Notes: a model not told the origin generated them from the letters alone. A stretch of 64,000 nt of DNA from Panagrolaimus kolymaensis (GCA_028622995.1 JAJQJQ010000003.1:3038001-3102000), one strand, 5' to 3'; positions 37,600 through 49,741 are shown, counted from the first letter of the stretch. Made by a program: numbers and translations.

Positions 37600-39579
37600 A
37601 TGGAACACATTTTGGATAAATTAGTTGAAGATTATCTTGCATGGGATAAGGTACATTTTTTGAATTCTTTAATTCTTTTTACCATCGAATGATTTTTTTA
37701 GAATCCCAAAACCCATGACGAAATTCAAGCTCTTTTTGATAAGGGTGATAAAAAAGAATTAAGTGCTCGATTTCTTGGGTGTCTTTCATTTGGCACAGCC
37801 GGAATTCGAGCTCGTGTTGAAGGTGGATTTAATCGTTTGAATTATTTAACTATCATTCAAATTACTCATGGTTTTGCACGACATTTAAGAAATGTATTTG
37901 GAAATGGAAAATTAAGCGTCGTTATTGGATATGATGGCCGATTTGATAGTAAAGCATTTGCGGAATATTCGTCAAATGTTTTTATTCGAAATGATATTGA
38001 AGTTTATCTTTTTTCTGAAGTTGTTCCAACTCCAGTAACCGCATTTGCAACAACCTCGCTTAAATGTAATGCTGGGCTTATGATTACTGCATCACATAAT
38101 CCAAAAGAAGATAATGGATATAAAGCATATTGGGCTAATGGAGCACAGGTTTGATAAATTAAAAAATGACATATTTAAGAACCTTTAATTTTAGATTATT
38201 GCCCCACATGATATTGAAATTTGCAAAATTGCAAAAGCTGAACCTCAACCTCGTAAAGAATATTGGGATAAAGCTTCGGTCCATAAAAGCCCTCTCATGC
38301 ATTCAGCTGACGCAGCTATTGAAGATTACATTAACACCGAAAAGAAACGCGTAATTGATAAAGATATCAATGCTAAAACCAAGCTTAAATTTACATATTC
38401 TGCTTTTCATGGAGTCGGTTATAAACTTTCCAAACGATTATTTGAAGAATATGGTTTTCCACCAGAATCATTTATTTCCGTTAAAGAACAAGCTTATCCT
38501 GATCCAAACTTCCCAACCGTTCGATTCCCAAATCCTGAAGAAGGTGCAAAAGTTTTGAAACTTTGTTTCGATACAGCTGATGCCGCTGGTTCAACAGTCG
38601 TTTTAGCAAATGATCCTGATGCAGATCGCCTTCAAATGGCAGAAAAACAACCAAAGTAAATCTTCAATAAAAAATAATTAGTTAAAAATGATTGAAAATA
38701 TTTTTAGTGATGATTGGCGCGTCTTTACTGGAAATGAAATGGGAACTTTATTAACTTGGTGGGTATGGAAAAATTGGCGTGAACGCAATCCCAAAAAAGA
38801 TTTGAAAAATGTTTATTTCCTCAATAGTGCAGTTTCAAGTCAAGTTGTAAAAACTATGGCTGCAGTGGAAGGATTTCAAAATCGCGTCACTTTAACTGGT
38901 TTTAAATGGATGGGAAATTTAGCTCATGAACTCCGCCAACAAGGTGCCGAAGTTGTTATGGCTTGGGAAGAATCAATTGGATTTATGCCTGGAAGTTCAA
39001 TGGATAAAGATGGAGTTATTTCGGTTGCAATGTTTGCTGAACTTGCAACTTGGCTTTCTGAAAATGGAATGTCATTTTCCACCCAATTACTTTCAATTTA
39101 TAAAAAATATGGATTCCATTTAGTTAAAGGCAGCTATTATATCGTTCCAAATCCATCTATCACTAAACAACTCTTTAGTGATTTACGACATGAAGCAAAT
39201 TATCCTAAAACTATTGGTGGCCAAAAAATTAAATATGTTCGCGATTTAACTACCGGATACGATAATGAGCAAGTTGGAAACAAAGCTGTAAGTTTCAAAG
39301 CTCAAATCGAAAACTCAAAACACAGTTTTGTTTTTTGTTTTTTAGGTTTTGCCTTTAAGTACTTCATCCGAAATGGTTACATTCACCCTTGAAAATGGTT
39401 CGATTGCGACTTTACGAGCTAGTGGAACTGAACCTAAAGTTAAATATTACATCGAATTAATAACTGAACCCGGAAAAGAAGATATCGATGAAGTTGTTAA
39501 TGAATTTGCGAAATTTGAAAAAGATGTCATTGAAGGTTTACTTCAACCTAGCAAATATGGACTTATTTCTCGCGATTAA
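37600..39579 (+). CDS. pgm2: Phosphoglucomutase 2 / phosphopentomutase
   Basis: Five exons (37600-37650, 37702-38148, 38195-38655, 38708-39287, 39346-39579) give 590 residues. The PGM2 branch of the alpha-D-phosphohexomutases interconverts ribose-1-phosphate and ribose-5-phosphate, and glucose-1- and 6-phosphate less well. It is cytosolic. Seen: the N-terminal LSFGTAGIRARVEGGFNRLN, the phosphoserine loop MITASHNPKEDNGYKAYW (Ser about 146), the Mg2+ loop NDPDADRLQMAE (about 303), the sugar-binding loop AWEESIGFMPG, and the phosphate-binding loop LRASGTEPKVKYYIE. All catalytic elements are intact. The SFGTAGIRA and WEESIGFM versions point to PGM2 and not PGM1, PGM3 or PMM. Predicted fully active. 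Confidence 0.95.
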
Positions 39580-40684
39580 ACAAACTTAAATAAATAAATG
39601 CCATTCGTATATTAAAAAAAGAAAGATATAAATTATTTTTAATTAAATGAAGTATTAAAAGAATAATAAAATTTAGTTTGTTAATAAATATCGTGTTAAA
39701 TTTCAAAGTAACATCCATTTTATAGTGAAATTTAAAAATAATTTTTATTAAATTTAATAAAAAAATCAACTATAATTTTTATAAAATTTCTGAAGCTTTT
39801 GTACATTTTCTTGTATTATAATTTCTTAATGTTTATTTCTGTTCTTTGAAGAATTTTGTGTCTTTTAAAGTACATTGAAAAACTTAAAAACCCAAAGCCA
39901 AGATCATTAATCTCGGTCATATGTATTTTTATTATTATTTAAAAAGCAATCGTTCATAACCGCATCGTTAAAAGGGAACCCTTTATTATCTTTGGCTGTT
40001 TTTTAATCCATAATTATCAATAATAAATTTGTGAACAAACCAAAATTAAACTATAAAAAATAAAAGTTATTTTTCATAAATCAAAAAGTAAAGAATAATC
40101 ACTGAAAGATAAACAACTGATCAAAGAATCTATGTTTTACGCCCAATATTTTTGGCTTTCTTTAATTCTTATTAGACAATGTTCATATTTTGTTCAAAAA
40201 ATATTATTAATAATCTCTTAAAAGCAACCATTGAGAAATATTTTATTTTCATGACTGGCTTGGTCGGCTTAAAAAACGCTTAAAATTTTTTTTTGACTTC
40301 CTAACTTTTTGAGACAAAAGTAAAAGTGCTTTAACTTTTTGTCTGGTCTGCTCTCTTGGTTTATGTGTGTATTTTAGAAAAACAAATAAAAGTTTTTTTG
40401 AAAAAGAAAAGGTTGCTTCTTTTTATTATTGTTCATGCCGCAGTGCATGGGATTAACCTGAAAACAAAAAACTTTGCCTACGAGACTTTTTTTGCGGCTC
40501 CAATTGCTTTTGTTGTCTCCCATGATCATTAGATATTGATGGAATAAAGACATAACAAAAAAGAAAGACATATTTTTTTTATTCGTGGATAACTTTTGCA
40601 ATTGCATAACCACAACTACTTCCTCATTCATTTATTCTCCTGCTTACTATAATTATATTTTTTGCTTGATATTTTGTATAAAAA
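39580..40684. other. 1.1-kb intergenic region
   Basis: AT-rich sequence with AATAAA words just past the PGM2 stop. No frame carries a recognisable domain. Confidence 0.4.
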
Positions 40685-41100
40685 ATGGAAAGCTTTAATC
40701 AAAAATTCAACAAATACCTCTTTCAATTATCTCTTGGTTTACCAATGAGTAAGTTTAATATTTTTTACAAGTACATTGTATTGGTTTTTCATAAGTTGGG
40801 TACATTTTGGGAGGTAAAAATAAATAAAAAATTAATAGACACTTACTCTTAGCTTTATAAATATTTTATTTTTCAAACTTTGCTTTCCAAATTTTTTATC
40901 CCATAAATTCTTAATTCGAGAATAGAATTGCTTTTCTCGATTACATTTTTTACAACTTTTATAGATTTTTAATCACTTTTTTACCTTTGCTTTTTATAGG
41001 CAAAATGACTTCAAATGGCTGGCTTTACCGTAAAAATCTCAATCATATTGATGTCAATGAAACATACTTGGACTCCTATGGCAGCATTAATCTTCCATAA
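40685..41100 (+). CDS. Candidate 54-residue microprotein, unrecognised
   Basis: Two short exons (40685-40748 and 41000-41100) join across a standard GTAAGT...TTTTTATAG intron of 251 nt to give an exact frame of 54 residues: a polar start with an amphipathic middle (KYLFQLSLGLPM), then SKMTSNGWLYRKNLNHIDV and an acidic end that finishes NLP. An internal ATG at 41006 could give a 31-residue form. The clean splice junction, the low share of Lys/Asn/Ile/Phe runs and the stop directly before an AT-rich 3' flank argue for a real gene. There is no signal peptide and no clear membrane span. I recognise no family; a small mitochondrial subunit or a peptide are both possible. Confidence 0.45.
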
Positions 41101-41908
41101 AAAAACATCATTTTTTTTTCTACATCCGGGTTGTAATTTGTTTTATAAACATTTGTATATGTGTTTGTATGTATTTTGAAAAATTATTATTATTTTTTCA
41201 ATGTTTTTGTCTCGAATAAACCATTAAAATTTCCAAGACCAGAAAATAATCGGGGGTGGCGGAAATTTCTTCAACATTTTCGTCGACGTAAAATTGTTTT
41301 TAGACGCCAGAAAAGAAATTAAGAAGAAAGAATAAAAGAATTTTGACGACGACACATTGTTGCTCTTTTCATTTAAGGGTATTAACGAATGACGATAGAT
41401 AGATGCATTTATTGTTTCCATTGTAAATTGATTAAGTCAATTTTCTTCCTTAAGCAGCTGTGACACTCATCTTCATTGAAAATTGAAATTTTGTTCAGTC
41501 GTATAAAAGCAGACGAGGAATTCATGATTTTCATAAGCTTTTATTTTCTTTAGTTTTCCGCTTTCATAGATAACTTGCTGAAATCTTTAATTTGGATGAA
41601 GACCAAATTATCGTCTGTAACTAAGCTTTTAAAAAGCATTGACATCATTTTTTCCTTCCTATTTTTGCAATTAAAAACTTCGGGCGTGGTCCAACAACAT
41701 TCGGAAGTAGTCCTTTTTTTCGATGGCATCATTAGACGCCATTTGTTCGCTTGCTTTTTTATAAAGGAACATATTTGATTTTTGTGTTTTAAAATGCGTA
41801 TCGTTTTTTGAACTCTGACGTTCATATATTTTTTTGTTGAATTAAAACACGAGGAAGAATATTTTTTTGTTTTTAGGTAACAATTCGCACAGCCTTCACA
41901 TAAAAATC
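41101..41908. other. Promoter and leader of the neuropeptide gene
   Basis: AT-rich. It contains a TATA box at 41502 and an acceptor TTTTTAG ending at 41876, so the neuropeptide mRNA probably has a 5' leader exon followed by an intron of a few hundred bases. No coding frame supported. Confidence 0.45.
41502..41509 (+). promoter_or_regulatory. TATA box for the neuropeptide gene
   Basis: TATAAAAG in a less AT-rich setting (TCGTATAAAAGCAGACGAGG). Transcription would start about 30 bp downstream, leaving a leader exon before the intron that ends at 41876. Confidence 0.5.
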
Positions 41909-42239
41909 ATGAAATTCTTGATTGCTCTTGCTCTTCTCGTTGTTTTGGTTGTGCAAATCTTTGCTTATCCCGCATACGTAAGTTCAAGAATTTATTCTTG
42001 AGTTCTCAAATGAATACAATTTTTTTAGGAATCAGATGCCGCCGTTTCTGATGAAATGTTAGGTAAATTCTACAGATCTTTGATTAAAGCCAAACGAAGC
42101 CGTAAGTCTTATCCTCTTTTTAGCTATTTAAACCAAGCTTTGTTTCATTTTAGCTAGTATCGGTTTATCATTAGCAGAATATATGGCTTCCCCTCAAGGA
42201 CAAGATAATTTCCATTTTATTCCATCTGGTCGCAAGTAA
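41909..42239 (+). CDS. nlp-49: NLP-49-like neuropeptide precursor
   Basis: Three exons (41909-41977, 42029-42101, 42154-42239) give 75 residues. Signal peptide MKFLIALALLVVLVVQIFA is followed by a short propeptide, a KAKR dibasic cleavage site, and one long peptide beginning SPSIGLSLAEYMASPQG and ending FHFIPSGRK. The GRK end predicts dibasic trimming and conversion of Gly to a C-terminal amide. The mature peptide strongly resembles, from memory, the second peptide of C. elegans NLP-49, a ligand of the secretin-family receptor SEB-3 that affects arousal, locomotion and egg laying. Only one copy of the peptide is encoded. The family assignment rests on recall of that peptide; the prohormone architecture itself is plain in the sequence. 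Confidence 0.8.
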
Positions 42240-42990
42240 ATCCATCCATAAACACTTTCGTCTGTAGTTGGTCAAAACCGCCAAAAAATATAGTTGTTTA
42301 TCGCTCTTCTGTATATCATCAAAAAAAGAAATGAAACAATATCAAAATCTGTCACAACTTTTTTTCTCTCTAATATGATCGCTTAAATATTAAAAAACCG
42401 TGTCGCCGTCGTGTGTGCAATCTCTTTATTTTTTGTTTGTTTATTTATCTCTGCAAAATCCCTCATTTTTTATTTTTGTATGGTTGTTCTCTTCTCCAAA
42501 AAGTCATGTTTTATGCCGTCGTCTGATTAACTAATTTTTCGGTGTTCATCAAATATAATTTAATTTTTTATTTGTTATCTTTGTTTTTATGGTTCATATA
42601 GACTTTTTTTAAATATGTTTATATTATTATTAATTTTAAAATTTTTTAACCAAAAATGAATGGAATAAACGTTGGTACTGTTTAAGAAATAGAAAAAGAT
42701 TTTTTTGTGTCAAAACAATTTTGAAGAGTTCAGAGACAAACAACGGAAGCAATCTTGGCATAGTCGAGGGAGAAAAAAAGAAAGCGCTTTTGTAAATACT
42801 AAAAAATTTTCTGGTACTTTTTGTTATTATAAAATTGAAGTATTAGCGACATTGTTGTTTATTTGGAAATGTTCAAACATTGCTAAAAAAAATAAAAATA
42901 AAAAACATTTAAACATTAAAAATTGTGAACCGTATAAAAAAGTGAACATTGTATAAAAACATTTTTTTAGAGTAGGAGGAGGTTTAAAAA

Positions 42991-43200
42991 CTAATTTTTA
43001 TTTTGATGATTTTTCTCCTCGTCGCAAAAGTAATGCATCATTGCAAACACGACGATCGAGAGCAACAGCAACAGAAGAACTGCCGCACTACGTTTAAGCA
43101 AGCCCCTTTTTAGAAGCTTAAGACACGCATTGAAGGATTTAAGAAGTTTTCTAAACATTAGCATCAACCAACAGCAGCAAGTAGCTACCGAAATGAACAT
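42991..43200 (-). CDS. Candidate 69-residue single-pass membrane protein
   Basis: The open frame from ATG 43200 encodes a Cys-rich hydrophobic start (VATCCCWLMLMF), a basic amphipathic middle (RKLLKSFNACLKLLKRGLLK), a strong hydrophobic span (AAVLLLLLLSIVVFAMMHYF) and a short acidic-then-basic tail. TATATAAA (complement of 43231-43238) stands about 30 bp upstream of the ATG, giving a very short leader. Base composition is much less AT-rich than the surroundings. I know no family. The antisense strand has an equally open exon-like frame, so only one of the two may be real. Confidence 0.3.
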   Translation of the reverse strand: MFISVATCCCWLMLMFRKLLKSFNACLKLLKRGLLKRSAAVLLLLLLSIVVFAMMHYFCDEEKNHQNKN

Positions 43201-43230
43201 CAAAGTAATGTTCTTCAGTTCAGTTTGATT

Positions 43231-43238
43231 TTTATATA
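43231..43238 (-). promoter_or_regulatory. TATA box before the small membrane-protein frame
   Basis: TATATAAA on the minus strand. It would place a start site close to 43205, just before the candidate ATG. The genome is AT-rich, so such words are common. Confidence 0.25.
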
Positions 43239-43585
43239 TTCATTCTAACAACTGCATACCTTTATTTTTCCATTTTATATCTTTTCAAAAATTGCAAGGT
43301 CTTGTGACCGTTGTAACGGGCATTGTAAAAAAATTATTTAATGAATCTATGCCAGTATGCAACGAGCACAGCACTTCGCAAATGCCAAAATCTTTATGCT
43401 TTATTATTATTTTATTTTTGCATGTTTTTGTGAAAGATTTACGTACGTAGCTCGTCTGCTTATTTGTTGCTTATTTTTAATGAAAAATAATATAATTTAA
43501 TTATTTATTTTTTTACCATTTGTGGCTGCAAAAAAAAGAAGATATTTTATGAAACATATTTTTATAATAATATAAAATGAAATTA

Positions 43586-45601
43586 TTAATCATCAGCGCA
43601 AGGCGGCACAAGTAAGCTTGGAATTAAAACATGACCATATGATTTTTTTTCATCTGTGTTGTAAATAGAAATAAAATCAATATCAAAAGTTCGATATCCC
43701 TTTGGAAGGCGAATAAGCACATCTTCACGATCATAAGACCGAAGGGGATCTTCTCTAAAAAATATTTTTTATGGTTGATTCGATATAGTTTGATGAATAA
43801 ATGTTACCTTTTCTGTCCAACAACCACTGCCCGTTCTTGCTTTTCGATTTGTTCAGGGAAATGTCCTACACCCACGTAAAAGTAAGTGTCTGTAACCATG
43901 TAAACTTTTAATTACAAAAAGCTTTTTTTATTATTTTTCTTACTTGCAGTTGAATTTTGTCCATTATAAATAAAACCAGGAATTAATATGGTATTGCAAT
44001 TTAAAATTTGCACTCGATATGATGTCACATTATGCGACCATCCACTCAATGGAGCAATTCTTTCTTCTCTTGGAGGATCAATGTTTTTTAATGAAACAAG
44101 TGGCACACTTTTCTAAAAAATCGAATGAACGTAAAAAATTTTTTTTTTATAAATTTAAATATTTACATGTTCACATTGATCATAAAGTCCAATCCATAAA
44201 TAATCAGTAATTTTAGCTCCATTTGTTAGAGTAAAAGCTGCGGCTTTATCATTTATGGAAGGCAAACCAAATTTATGATTTAAAAGTGCTGGAGGACTTG
44301 TTGTTGAAATGGGCCTTAAAGTTTGTCTCTGATCTTTTCGCATTTGTTCCAATCTTTCTCTACGTCGCTTTTCATGTGGATCAGGAACCACATAAAATAA
44401 TGGTGTAGTTGTTGCTGGAGGGGTAGTTGTTATTTCCCAATGACCAACAAATTTGTTTTCTTCGAAAGCTAAAATAAATCATAATTTTTTTTAAACTAAA
44501 AAATAAATAAGACGGACTTCGACGAGCTGGAGCACGGCGAGCAAATTCTTCCGATGGAACTAAACCGAGGCGGTTAACCACTGATGGATTATTGGTAAAT
44601 TTAATTTCAGTTGAACTTTCTCTTGAAAGGGGGGCTTTAAAACTTGGATGGACTTTATTTGGCTTTCGATACAATGGTTCTCGCTCATTCATAACCATAA
44701 TGCCTGGACCTTCACGTGATTCTGCTGAATTGGACCAGCGAGAAAGAGGTGTTCGACTTGGTTTTAAAGGAACATTCCGATTCGTTTTATTGCTAAAAGT
44801 TAAATTAATGATAAACTAAAAAATCGATTGTAGCTTACTAAATTAATGGACCTGGAGAGTTCGAAGGAAATTTTTCTCGATTCAATTTATTGGCTTTAAT
44901 TGTAGTCGTGGAAGTAGTTTTAGTTGTCCTTAAATTTTTTTGTTGCATATTAGCTATTCATTATCAAGTAGCTTACGAGTGAGTGGTTGTAGCTGCGGTT
45001 GTTGATGGCGTTGTAGAGGAAGTTGTTGTGCTTGATGATGGAGCTATTGTAATATCCTTCGTCGCTTTTTTAATATTTTCATGTTGAATTCTAATACCCG
45101 AAAATGCTTTCTTTTCACCAGAAGGATTCGATGTTGTCGTACCATTGCTTGGTTCCATAAATAAATGATCAAATTGTCTGGGAAGGTTGCTATTGCTAGA
45201 CCATAAACCAAATTGACGCTTTGCTCTTTTATGCATAGTCAACAATGGCTGAGCAATGCCTATTAAAATTCCATGGCCGGGAATTACATCTTCTGTATCT
45301 TCAGATCTTGGAGGCCCAAGCATCATCGAAGTGCATCCTAACTTTTGTGGTCGATGAGTAAAATGATTGAAAACAATCGTATATTCATCTGCAGCATATA
45401 CTTCTGCACTGGTTCCAGCTGCACTATAATGCAATGCCCCCAATGGAACACCATAATATTCCTCAGGGTCTTCTTCTACTATAATTTAAAAATTAGCAAC
45501 TTTAAACTTATTTTTTTTGTAAACTAACTCGATTCTGACCATGTTGTTTTTAAAGCAAATATAAAAGTTAAAAACCATGAAATTCTTTTAATTAACCCCA
45601 T
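43586..45601 (-). CDS. Secreted DM13-domain protein
   Basis: Eight exons (45601-45529, 45478-44977, 44928-44839, 44792-44518, 44468-44167, 44112-43944, 43889-43808, 43754-43586) give 553 residues. There is a signal peptide (MGLIKRISWFLTFIFALK), then a DM13-like start (GVPLGALHYSAAGTSAEVYA, DEYTIVFNHFTHR) that breaks off. About 280 residues of Thr/Ser/Pro-rich and basic linker follow, including a KRAKR furin-like site and TTTSSTTPSTTAATTT. Then comes TDYLWIGLYDQCE and a full C-terminal DM13 domain (VTSYRVQILNCNTILIPGF, YFYVGVGHFP, IRLPKGYRTFDIDFISIY, GHVLIPS). DM13 domains are extracellular and proposed to act in electron transfer or matrix and adhesion. All exons agree in phase. The family call is good; the biological role is open. 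Confidence 0.75.
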
Positions 45602-46039
45602 CTGTGTTGTTGTTTAAAGATGCAAGAAGAAGAAGAAGAAGAAAATCCAAATACATTCAAGTTTCCTTCAATCCATCTCTAAAGTTGATTTTGAACAAAA
45701 TATTGATATAGGTCATTGTCGCTCAAGGGCTTCCCGTGCGTGGGTATCATTTTTTAAATCCGTTAAAATGTTTTTATGTGTCCGTCCTCAATTTTCTTTC
45801 ATTCAATTTTTATGACATTTTTTATCTAAATATATTTTTTTGTTATGGTTTAAAAAAATCACTTTATCAATGAAAGAATTTAAGTGTGATTTGTAAAAAA
45901 ATAAGCGTCAAAGGTTTTTTAGATCATTTTCATTATTTGAACAGTTGCAACAAAGAAAAAACAATGCATTTAAAAATTGAAAAGAAAATAAAGAAATTAT
46001 TTTTTGAACAAATAAATAATATATTTTTTCCTCGAGAAA
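45602..46039. other. Spacer between the DM13 and FAM184-like genes
   Basis: 438 bp. It begins with a GAAGAA microsatellite-like run (45627-45641) in the DM13 upstream flank. No gene seen. Confidence 0.4.
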
Positions 46040-49000
46040 TTATAATTTCCAAGCTGGTCGTTTTACAGATTTATCAGAGGGCACTGAATCTTCTTTGGTT
46101 TTTCGAGAGAATAATGGCTGTGAAGGAGAGGCTTGCCTTCGCTTATCTTCAATTTGACGTTCGGCATCGGCTGGCGATAATAAATTCCTGAAGAATTAAC
46201 ATTTTATTGATAATTTGTAACATATCTTTAATTTTGCCTACTTTGAAGGTCCAGTGGGAGATGTGGGTTCAGGAGATAAAAACTTTGATTTTGATGGACT
46301 TCGATCACGTAAACGGGTCAAAAGACTAGGAGATTTTGAGCGATTTGCAGCCGCGACACTATTCTTTTTTAATTCCTTTTGCTCTTTTTGAAGTTCCTTT
46401 TCTTTTTTCTTTTCAGCCTTTTTAGCTTCAGCCGCAACTAATTTAGCATCCTTTTTCTCTTTTTTATCAGTCATTTGAGAAACGAGAGTTTGAAACATGT
46501 TTTTATGGTAATGATCGCTTGATGATGATGGAACTGCGACACTTTGCTGGAAAAAAATTTAACAGTTTTTTTTCTTTTGATTATTTTTTTTATTAGACTT
46601 ACAGATCGAAGTGTCTTTTTATCTTCCACAACAAGTTCATAACCACCATCATGTTCTTCCTGACTTTTAACATTATCTTGCAAATTTGCAATTTGTTCAT
46701 CTTTGGAAGCTAAAGCAGCTTGAAGCTCTTCAACAAGTTTTTTTAATTCTTCAGCTTCGTTATCTTCAACTTTTTCATCCTCCTCAAACTCTGCTTGAAT
46801 GCTGTTATCAGCTGTTTCTTTTTTAACGCTACAAAAGAAAAAACAATAAATTTTAGTTTTATCATTTTTGGTTTAATGAGTTTCTCTCACCTTTTTTCAT
46901 TTAACTCTGCCGTGAGAGTTTCAACCTTTTCTTCCAATTCTTTTTGATTATTTCGAATTTCCGCTAATGTTTTTTCATGCTCATCCTTTAATTGCTCCAT
47001 TTTCTTTTCATAAATAAGAACTTGCTTTTGATCTCGTTGTCGAACATAATCTTCAGTTTTTTTAGAAATTTTTTGTAGTTCAGCTTTTCGACTTTTTAAT
47101 TCCATTTGAACTCGCACTTTAGTTTCATTGAGTTTTTCAAGCTCTTCTTTCAAAGCATTAATCTCTTCTTTTGACGCAGCCTGTGATTCTTCAAAGTTTA
47201 CATTGGCTTGACTGCTTTCTTCAAGTTGTGTTTTATATTTTGTGATTTCAACTTCTTGAGATTTTATGCGTTTTTGTTTTTCACTTAACGCTTTTTCTTG
47301 GTCTTCCATATTTTTTTGTAATAAATCACTTTGTTCTTTTTCTTCCGTTGAAGAAACATGAATCTTTTCCAAAGCTTTAAGTTTTGCCATCATTTCTTCA
47401 TTTTCGGTTTGTAAACGTTCAACCTTTTCTAAGGCTCCATCTTTTTCTTCAATAATCGTGTTTAAGCTTACTTCGAGTTCTTTTAGTCGTTTTAAAATGG
47501 ACTGGAGTTCAGGGCCTCGGGTTTCATTTTCCCCAGTTAGTTCTTGTCGAAGTTGATCTTTCACCAGTGAAACATCCACATCCAATACACGATCTTCAGC
47601 TTCCGCTGAATTTTCTTTACTTTTGGATACAATGGAAGATTTACTGCTGCTTGAAACTTGAGATACTTTATATTTCACTGATTCAATAGCGCGTAAAAGT
47701 TCAATAACATAATCAAGTGAAATTTTGTCCCCTTCTTTTTTATTATTTTCGGGATTTGATTGGAGTTGATTTCTGATAGTGCTGACTTCATTTTCCAATG
47801 AAACTTTTTCAGATCGTAGAGATTCAATTTCTTCCCAAAGTTTAACATTTTCAGGCCCAAATGTTTCACTCGCCTCCAAATGATCGCGAAGTGAATTATA
47901 TTGTTCTTCAATTTCATTCAACTTTGAAGAAAATTCTTTTTTCATTGAATATTCTCTCTCTTCTGCTTGCTCTCTTTCACGTTCCAAAAGCTTTTCAAAA
48001 TGTTCTTTTGTTGAATCCTTTTCTTTTGTAAGCGATTCCAATACAGCTTCCAAAGCGTTAACTTGAGAATTTTGCAATTGTGTTTGACTTTCGCTTTGAC
48101 TTTGTAAATTTTCTCGTTCTTTTTCCAAAAATTCTACTTTGTTTTTGAGAGCTTTGACTTCAGTTTGAAGTTCTTTAATGGTATTTTCGAGCTTGGTTTT
48201 GGCATTTTCGGCGACGGATAATAGTTGAATTTTATTTTGAAGTTCTTCTTGTTGTTGCTTGAAATCCTCTTTAACTTTATCATAATCATCATTTTTATTT
48301 GCGAGGCGCTTAACAGCTTTTTGGGTTTCTGCACTTGCAAGGCAAAGCTAAAATTAAGTTTGTTAATAAAGGCAAATATTATTTTTATTAGATTCTTACA
48401 TCTTTTGAAATTTTTTTAATTTCATCTTCTTTCGCTTTTAATTTTTTCTCCAATATTGTTACATCTTTTTGGCAACCATTCATTTCATCTTTACTTTGTT
48501 GAGCTTGATGCTTTAATTCTTGTAAGCGATCATGAAATTCATCTTGCCTCGCAGCTAACTCTTCTTTCAAAGCGTCTTCATGATCTCTCAAAGCTTCAAG
48601 TTCTTTGGAATACAACATTTTTGCCGTGGTTAATTCAGTTTCATAAAGGCTTTGAGCTCGTCGAAGTTTCATTTCAAATGTTTCTCCAAGCCTTTCTTTT
48701 TCTGATTTTAAACTTTTTCGCTCTTCTTCCAATCGCTGAATTTCAATAATGTATCTGTAATTTTTGCATTTAGGGATGTTAAAAAAGTTATATTTTTTTT
48801 TCTCTTACTTTTGTTCGAGATTAATCAACTGGGATGCAGAAAATCTTTGCTCCAAAACTTGAATTTCTTTTTGATGTTCTTGTCGCATTTTTTCCAATGC
48901 TTGTTCTTTTTCGCGTTCAAACTTTTCCTAAACTCAATTTTAAAAAAGTGTCACTAAAAATTAATTTAAAAATTACTTGTAAAGCTTGAAAATTTTTCAT

Positions 49001-49741
49001 TCTGGCTTCAAAATCCTTTTTGGCGCTCAAAACTTCTTCACTGAGAGCAATAATTTTATTGGAATATTCAGCTTCCAACTTTCTCTCTCTTTCAGCCACG
49101 CGTTCTCGATATTCAGTAAAGGTTCCCATAACACTGTACTTTTGTCGTTCATATTCTGCAACAGTTTCCTCCAAAGTTTGAATCTTTCTTCGAAGTTCTG
49201 ATTCTCTTCCTCTCCCAGCACTAGAAGCGGCGGCAACTTTAAGCATAGCAAAAAGTTTTGCAGAATCTTCACTCAAACTTGGTGATTCGTCATTGTAATC
49301 ATGAGAATGAGAAGATGTGTTGGGTCTCACTGGATTTGTTTTCGCAACAGGTTTCATCCCGTTTCCCGCTGGAGGAGCTGGCCATGCAGCAATGGCAGGT
49401 CTTGAATCGTGGCTATTAAAATTTGATGAAGCTTGATTTTTTTCGTTGTTCCTAGAAAAAAGTTATTTTAGTTATTTTGATATTTTATTTAAATTTCAAT
49501 TTCGCTTACGAATGAGATGATCGTGGTGAACGACTTACACGACGCCGTGGTGAGCGCCGACCAGTGCTTGATTCTCTCATGTGGGGACTTACAGAACCCA
49601 AATGTGATCCTTCGTCAATTTCGTCGCTGAGATAATTCAGCTAAAAAAATATTAGTTTTAAAAAAGGTTTTAAAAAAGAAACCATGAAAAAACATAAAAA
49701 CTAAAAAAGTAACTTACTCTTTCACGAAACTTTTCCGACAT
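46040..49741 (-). CDS. FAM184-like long coiled-coil protein
   Basis: Nine exons (49741-49718, 49640-49510, 49451-48977, 48927-48809, 48754-48400, 48347-46891, 46828-46603, 46546-46242, 46187-46040) give 1079 residues. The N-terminal ~120 residues are disordered and Arg/Ser-rich (HMRESSTGRRSPRRRVSRSP), followed by an almost continuous coiled coil to about residue 930. The C-terminus is Lys/Glu-rich, then Ser/Pro-rich, ending RPAWKL. The segment SELRRKIQTLEETVAEYERQ followed by LSAKKDFEARMKNFQALQEK and the later MKLRRAQSLYETEL matches the conserved first block of vertebrate FAM184A/B. Function is unknown in that family; a scaffold or vesicle-tether role is a guess. Coiled coils attract false similarity, so the name is tentative, whereas the gene structure is secure. 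Confidence 0.72.

Larger units (their letters stand above)
42240..43585. other. 1.35-kb interval with one small candidate gene
   Basis: Mostly AT-rich 3' flank of the neuropeptide gene. An island of higher G+C at about 43000-43200 carries an open minus-strand frame (listed separately) and, antisense to it, an exon-like plus-strand frame after TTTTTTTAG at 42970. Nothing else is supported. Confidence 0.4.
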
